9,915 bases of DNA, taken from the NCBI GenBank assembly GCA_045595965.1, contig JAZOBN010000004.1:1-9915 (forward strand), read 5' to 3'. Positions 6,348 through 9,915 of the stretch are shown one piece after another. The stretch comes from CAAGNP01 sp045595965 (GTDB lineage Bacteria; Bacteroidota; Bacteroidia; Bacteroidales; UBA932). How positions within the stretch are numbered: position 1 is the stretch's first letter; each line of letters starts with the position of its first letter. A program made the translations under genes and the position numbers. The notes below the pieces were generated by a model. The model made no database searches. It saw only the letters and a program-made list of their open reading frames with translations, and was not told the DNA's origin.

Positions 6348-9300
6348 TCAGTTTATATTTTTGATCAGATTATAAGCCCCCTCAATAGTCCTGACATTAT
6401 TGACGGTAAGGTAGAGTTTTTCATTCTGCTCTTTCAAAGTATATCTGCTGCCAGGTTTGTTTTGTATAAAATGGATGATGTCGGCGAAAGTTTTCGACTT
6501 ATAAAAAGGGGACATCTGGTTTGAAACAAAATATGCAACCAGTTTCTCGTTTTTAAGTACAATTTTCTCAAAACCCCTCTCCTTGGCAACTTTTCTCAAT
6601 CTTACCACAAAGCTCAACTCCTTGACCTCCGGGGGGACAGGGCCGAACCTGTCTTTCAGATCGGTAAGGAATCTTTCCAAATCATCTTCGTCTGTAAGAT
6701 TGTCAAGATCCTTATAGAGTCTTATCTTTTCAGCCTGAACATTTACATAACTGTCCGGAATCAGGAGCTGCATATCGGTATCTATCGAGCAATCGCTCAC
6801 ATACTCCATATTCTCCTCCTCCACATTCTGATACTCACTATGTGTCTGCTTGATCTCATCAAAAGCCTCTGCCAGAATCCTCTGATATGTCTCAAAACCC
6901 ATATCTGCAATATAACCGCTCTGCTCTGCGCCAAGCATATTTCCCATCCCCCTTATATCGAGATCCTGCATTGCAATATTGAAACCGCTCCCAAGGTCTG
7001 AAAATGCCTCTATAGCATTTAGTCTCCTCCTTGCATCATCTGATACAGAGACCATAGGAGGAACAATCAGATAACAATAGGCTTTCCTGTTGGAACGCCC
7101 AACCCTCCCCCTCAACTGATGAAGGTCACTCAATCCAAAGTTTTGTGCCTGATTGATTATTATAGTATTTGCATTCGGTATATCGATTCCATTCTCCACA
7201 ATAGTGGTTGATATAAGTACATCATAATCCCCCGACATAAAATTGAGCACCCTCTTCTCTATCTCTGCCGCCTCCATCCTTCCATGAGCAACACAAGTCT
7301 TTATACCTGGACAAATACGTCTTATAATATCCTCTATTCCAAGTATATCCTCTATTTTATTGTGGACAAAGAAGATTTGACCACCCCTCTCCAGTTCATT
7401 TATAAGTATATCCCTTATCACCTCTTCATTGAAATCTATAATTTCGGTCTGCACAGGAATCCTGTTTGGTGGAGGTGTATTGATAATGGAGAGGTCTCTG
7501 GCACCGAGGAGGGAGAACTGAAGTGTGCGTGGAATAGGGGTTGCCGAAAGGGTCAATGTATCAACAGAGAGTTTCAACTGCCTCAACCTCTCTTTTGCTG
7601 CAACACCAAATTTCTGCTCTTCGTCTATAATCAGCAATCCGAGATCCTTAAAAACAACCTCTTTGTTTAAAAGACGGTGGGTACCTATAAGTATATCAAT
7701 CTTTCCACTCTTCAACCTTTCAGAAATATCTTTTACCTCTTTTGCAGTTCTAAGTCTACTTATATAATCTATATTGCAAGGGAGATTTTTCAACCTCTCC
7801 AGGAAAGTGTTGTAGTGCTGAAGTGCAAGGATGGTAGTAGGGACAAGAACTGCCACCTGTTTACTATCTGCCACCGCTTTGAATGCAGCCCGGACAGCAA
7901 CCTCTGTTTTTCCAAACCCGACATCTCCGCACACAAGTCTGTCCATAGGATATTTTTTCTCCATATCCTCCTTTATTGCCTTGAGTGCTTTCAATTGATC
8001 CGGAGTCTCCTCATAAATAAATGATGACTCAAGCTCTTTCTGGAGATATGAATCTGGAGAAAATGCAAACCCTTCAGCAACCCTTCTCTGGGCATAAAGA
8101 CGGATCAGATCTTCAGCAATATCCTTAACTTTGGATTTGGTCTGGCTCTTCAGTTTTTGCCATGTACCTGTCCCCAGTTTATGAACTTTTGGTGGAGCAG
8201 CATCCGCCGATTTGTACTTGGATATCCTATGGAGACCATGTATTGATACAAACAATACATCATTATCCCTATATATCAGTTTAATAGCCTCTTGCACCTT
8301 GCCATTCACCACATTTTTTACAAGTCCACCAAATCTCCCCACTCCATGATCAATATGGACTACATAATCCCCCTCATGAAAAGAGTTAAGATCATTTAAT
8401 GTGATCCTCTCACTCCTCTCCACAGATCTTTTTAACCTCAACCTTCTGTACCTCTCAAAAATCTGGTGGTCGGTATAGAGACATATTTTGGTATCGTTAT
8501 CAATAAATCCCTCCTGAATAGTAAATGACTCATAATTCAAAACAAGATTATGCGTCGAAAAAATACTTTTCAACCTCTCTATCTGGGAAATACTCTCACT
8601 CAATATATAAACATTGTACCCCTCTTCCCTCTTTAACCTTATATCATCGGCGAGTATTTCAAATTGCTTATTGAATGAGGGTTGTGGAGAGGTGTGGAAA
8701 ACAATTTCCCTATCTGCTTCAAAATTCTTATTCAGTATTGAAGAGACATATATATGTTTGTGACAACTCTTATAGTCCTCACTCTTTTCAATATCCATCA
8801 ACCATACACAACTCTCCTTAGGGATAAAATCCAGGACAGGGACAACATCTGAATTCTCAAGGGAAGAGGAGATGTTGGGATAAATATCAAGACTCTCCAC
8901 CTCAGATGTAGACCTTTGTGAATTGGCATCAAACGCCTTGATACTCTCCACCTCATCTCCAAAAAACTCTATTCGGTATGGTTGATTATCCCCATAAGAG
9001 TAGACATCTATCAATCCCCCCCTGATAGCAAATTCACCAGGCATTGATACAAAGTCACACTTGGTAAAACCGGATGAAAACAATAGTTCTTTGAAAAACT
9101 CATGTGAGATACTCTCTCCAACCTTCAAACTTATAATACTGTTGTTCAATTGGGTCTCCTGTAATACCCCCTGATCAAAAGAGTCTTTATATGCCACCAG
9201 AACAATATAAGGATGGGGAAATTTCCCATTCTTATAATCATTCACAGCCCCAATAGCAGCAGTACGTTGAACCTTTGTTGAAAAATCTTTAGAAAACGGG

Positions 9301-9536
9301 AAAAAGAAAACCCTATCTTCGCCTATAAGATTATATAGGTCATTAACACATCCTGCAGCCTCCTCCCTCTTATTAAGGACAACAATATGGACACCACTTG
9401 ATATACTAGAGGATAGAGCAAAAGATTTTGCAGAAGAAAACAACCCTTTCAATGCTATATTCTTTACAGAATCATCCTTAAGACAAGCAGAAAGTTCTTT
9501 TATATTTTGTTTACCAAGAATACCCTTTCTATCCAT
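6348..9536 (-). CDS. mfd: Transcription-repair coupling factor Mfd
   Basis: Mfd pushes stalled RNA polymerase off DNA lesions using ATP and recruits UvrA, starting nucleotide-excision repair on transcribed strands. Domains in order (1062 residues; E. coli has 1148): a UvrB-like N-terminal module to about residue 210 (MPGEFAIRGGLIDVYSYGD at 165-183) whose would-be ATP site at 31-40 is degenerate, as usual in Mfd; a linker region; the CarD-like RNA-polymerase-binding domain around 385-445 (HEGDYVVHIDHGVG at 387-400); a RecG-type SF2 motor with Walker A GDVGFGKTE (537-545), DEEQ (638-641), SATPIPRTL (664-672), ENGIDIPN (781-788) and QLRGRVGR (807-814); the translocation segment DLDIRGMGNMLGAEQSG (858-874); and a C-terminal regulatory domain from about 920. 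All key motor residues are present, so it should be active. ATG at 9536 is chosen because a promoter box lies 20 bases upstream. It is the first gene of the operon and contains many ATA isoleucine codons. Confidence 0.98.
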   Translation of the reverse strand: MDRKGILGKQNIKELSACLKDDSVKNIALKGLFSSAKSFALSSSISSGVHIVVLNKREEAAGCVNDLYNLIGEDRVFFFPFSKDFSTKVQRTAAIGAVNDYKNGKFPHPYIVLVAYKDSFDQGVLQETQLNNSIISLKVGESISHEFFKELLFSSGFTKCDFVSMPGEFAIRGGLIDVYSYGDNQPYRIEFFGDEVESIKAFDANSQRSTSEVESLDIYPNISSSLENSDVVPVLDFIPKESCVWLMDIEKSEDYKSCHKHIYVSSILNKNFEADREIVFHTSPQPSFNKQFEILADDIRLKREEGYNVYILSESISQIERLKSIFSTHNLVLNYESFTIQEGFIDNDTKICLYTDHQIFERYRRLRLKRSVERSERITLNDLNSFHEGDYVVHIDHGVGRFGGLVKNVVNGKVQEAIKLIYRDNDVLFVSIHGLHRISKYKSADAAPPKVHKLGTGTWQKLKSQTKSKVKDIAEDLIRLYAQRRVAEGFAFSPDSYLQKELESSFIYEETPDQLKALKAIKEDMEKKYPMDRLVCGDVGFGKTEVAVRAAFKAVADSKQVAVLVPTTILALQHYNTFLERLKNLPCNIDYISRLRTAKEVKDISERLKSGKIDILIGTHRLLNKEVVFKDLGLLIIDEEQKFGVAAKERLRQLKLSVDTLTLSATPIPRTLQFSLLGARDLSIINTPPPNRIPVQTEIIDFNEEVIRDILINELERGGQIFFVHNKIEDILGIEDIIRRICPGIKTCVAHGRMEAAEIEKRVLNFMSGDYDVLISTTIVENGIDIPNANTIIINQAQNFGLSDLHQLRGRVGRSNRKAYCYLIVPPMVSVSDDARRRLNAIEAFSDLGSGFNIAMQDLDIRGMGNMLGAEQSGYIADMGFETYQRILAEAFDEIKQTHSEYQNVEEENMEYVSDCSIDTDMQLLIPDSYVNVQAEKIRLYKDLDNLTDEDDLERFLTDLKDRFGPVPPEVKELSFVVRLRKVAKERGFEKIVLKNEKLVAYFVSNQMSPFYKSKTFADIIHFIQNKPGSRYTLKEQNEKLYLTVNNVRTIEGAYNLIKNIN

Positions 9537-9555
9537 ACTCCTATATATAGAGGTG

Positions 9556-9563
9556 CAAAGATA
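9556..9563 (-). promoter_or_regulatory. Bacteroidetes -7 promoter box for mfd and the genes behind it
   Basis: On the minus strand TATCTTTG (9563-9556) fits the Bacteroidetes -7 consensus TAnnTTTG exactly. No clear TTTG stands at the -33 position; the region is AT-rich (AGTTATTAAC about 22 bases upstream). Transcription would start near 9550, leaving a leader of only about 13-15 bases. A 10-bp palindrome, CTATATATAG (9541-9550), lies between the box and the ATG. It is the only exact TAnnTTTG I found in the intergenic region on either strand. Confidence 0.65.
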
Positions 9564-9860
9564 AATTTTTTATCAATGATTGTTAATAACTCCTCAATAA
9601 TGGTGTTAATAATTTTTATAAAGTAAATTTTAAGAAACGGAAACTTTGTATATATGAATGAATTTTAGAGAAGTTATAATTTTTGTTTTATTTTTTCTAA
9701 GGGAGTTTTTATGGTGGTTTTCAACAATAAGCTGTTGTTTATAATACCTTAAAGTTATTGACAATTATTTTAATCATTTTTATAATTTATTGATATATAA
9801 TAAAATATAATATGGTGAGATTTGGTTTAGATGTGAAAAATTTGTTAATTTGTGTCGATA

Positions 9861-9879
9861 AAATAGTTATCAACTATTT
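9861..9879. repeat. Small perfect inverted repeat, 8-bp arms and 3-base loop
   Basis: AAATAGTT (9861-9868) and AACTATTT (9872-9879) are exact reverse complements separated by ATC. No T-tract follows on the plus strand (the next bases are CAACACCC). On the minus strand the right-hand side is followed by TATCGACAC, so it is a poor terminator either way. It could be an operator-like site or a chance feature of AT-rich DNA. Confidence 0.4.
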
Positions 9880-9915
9880 CAACACCCTATAATAAAAAAC
9901 AATAAATATTTAATA

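Larger units (their letters stand above)
9537..9915. other. AT-rich intergenic region upstream of mfd without a recognisable gene
   Basis: This 379-base stretch is about 20% GC by hand count, against clearly higher values in the genes. Apart from the mfd promoter it holds four nonamers of the form TTATNNACA (minus strand 9581-9589, 9604-9612 and 9853-9861; plus strand 9755-9763) and a short hairpin at 9861-9879. No reading frame of meaningful length, tRNA or conserved RNA fold was recognised. Its far end is cut by the window, so it may also contain control sequences for a gene beyond 9915. Confidence 0.7.

Noticed and set aside
6207..6524. 105-codon open frame on the plus strand across the coaX/mfd junction
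   Set aside because: It is antisense to two well-supported genes and has no promoter box or domain.
7284..7670. 128-codon open frame on the plus strand
   Set aside because: It lies wholly inside mfd, antisense to conserved helicase motifs, and its product has no recognisable features.
9722..9737. Hairpin CAACA/TGTTG with a 6-base loop
   Set aside because: A 5-bp stem without a T-tract in AT-rich DNA is not distinguishable from chance.
9711..9752. A 13-codon frame (MVVFNNKLLFIIP) preceded by GGGAG at a ribosome-binding distance on the plus strand
   Set aside because: Too short to support as a gene. The AT-rich context makes such frames common, Bacteroidetes rely little on Shine-Dalgarno sequences, and no -7 box precedes it.

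Overview
The window looks like a chromosomal segment from a Bacteroidetes bacterium, most likely order Bacteroidales. Three things point there. The proteins have Bacteroidales-type sequences: an LptC lipoprotein, a TPR protein ending in a characteristic cysteine-containing tail, and a PpiD-like foldase. Promoters resemble the Bacteroidetes -7 box (TAnnTTTG) rather than the E. coli -10. Gene starts lack convincing Shine-Dalgarno sequences. The genus cannot be told from the sequence alone.

Layout, in the direction of transcription (every recognised gene is on the minus strand, so this reads from the right end to the left). An AT-rich stretch without a recognisable gene (9537-9915, about 20% GC by hand count) carries the promoter of mfd. 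Then follow mfd (transcription-repair coupling factor), coaX (type III pantothenate kinase), an outer-membrane beta-barrel protein, a periplasmic TPR protein, lptC (LPS transport lipoprotein) and a ppiD-like peptidyl-prolyl isomerase. The first five are packed tightly: gaps of 1, 30 and 3 bases, and one 11-base overlap. They therefore look like one operon. A 61-base gap before the ppiD-like gene holds its own promoter-like sequence. At the far left, 37 bases after the ppiD-like stop codon, lies what looks like the left end of an IS3-family (IS150-group) insertion sequence. It has a terminal sequence, a strong hairpin with a T-rich tail, and the first 30 codons of a transposase OrfA that runs out of the window.

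How the genes fit together. Four of the six complete genes serve the cell envelope: LptC moves lipopolysaccharide to the outer membrane, the PpiD-like protein folds exported proteins, the beta-barrel sits in the outer membrane, and the TPR protein is exported. CoaX makes phosphopantothenate for coenzyme A. Mfd couples DNA repair to stalled transcription. This is largely a housekeeping region. I found no defence system, biosynthetic cluster, CRISPR array or RNA gene. The observations most worth a second look are the insertion-sequence end with its built-in terminator, the unusual leucine in the CoaX GG-I-PG motif, the cluster of TTATNNACA nonamers upstream of mfd, and the sharp contrast in isoleucine codon choice between mfd and the ppiD-like gene.
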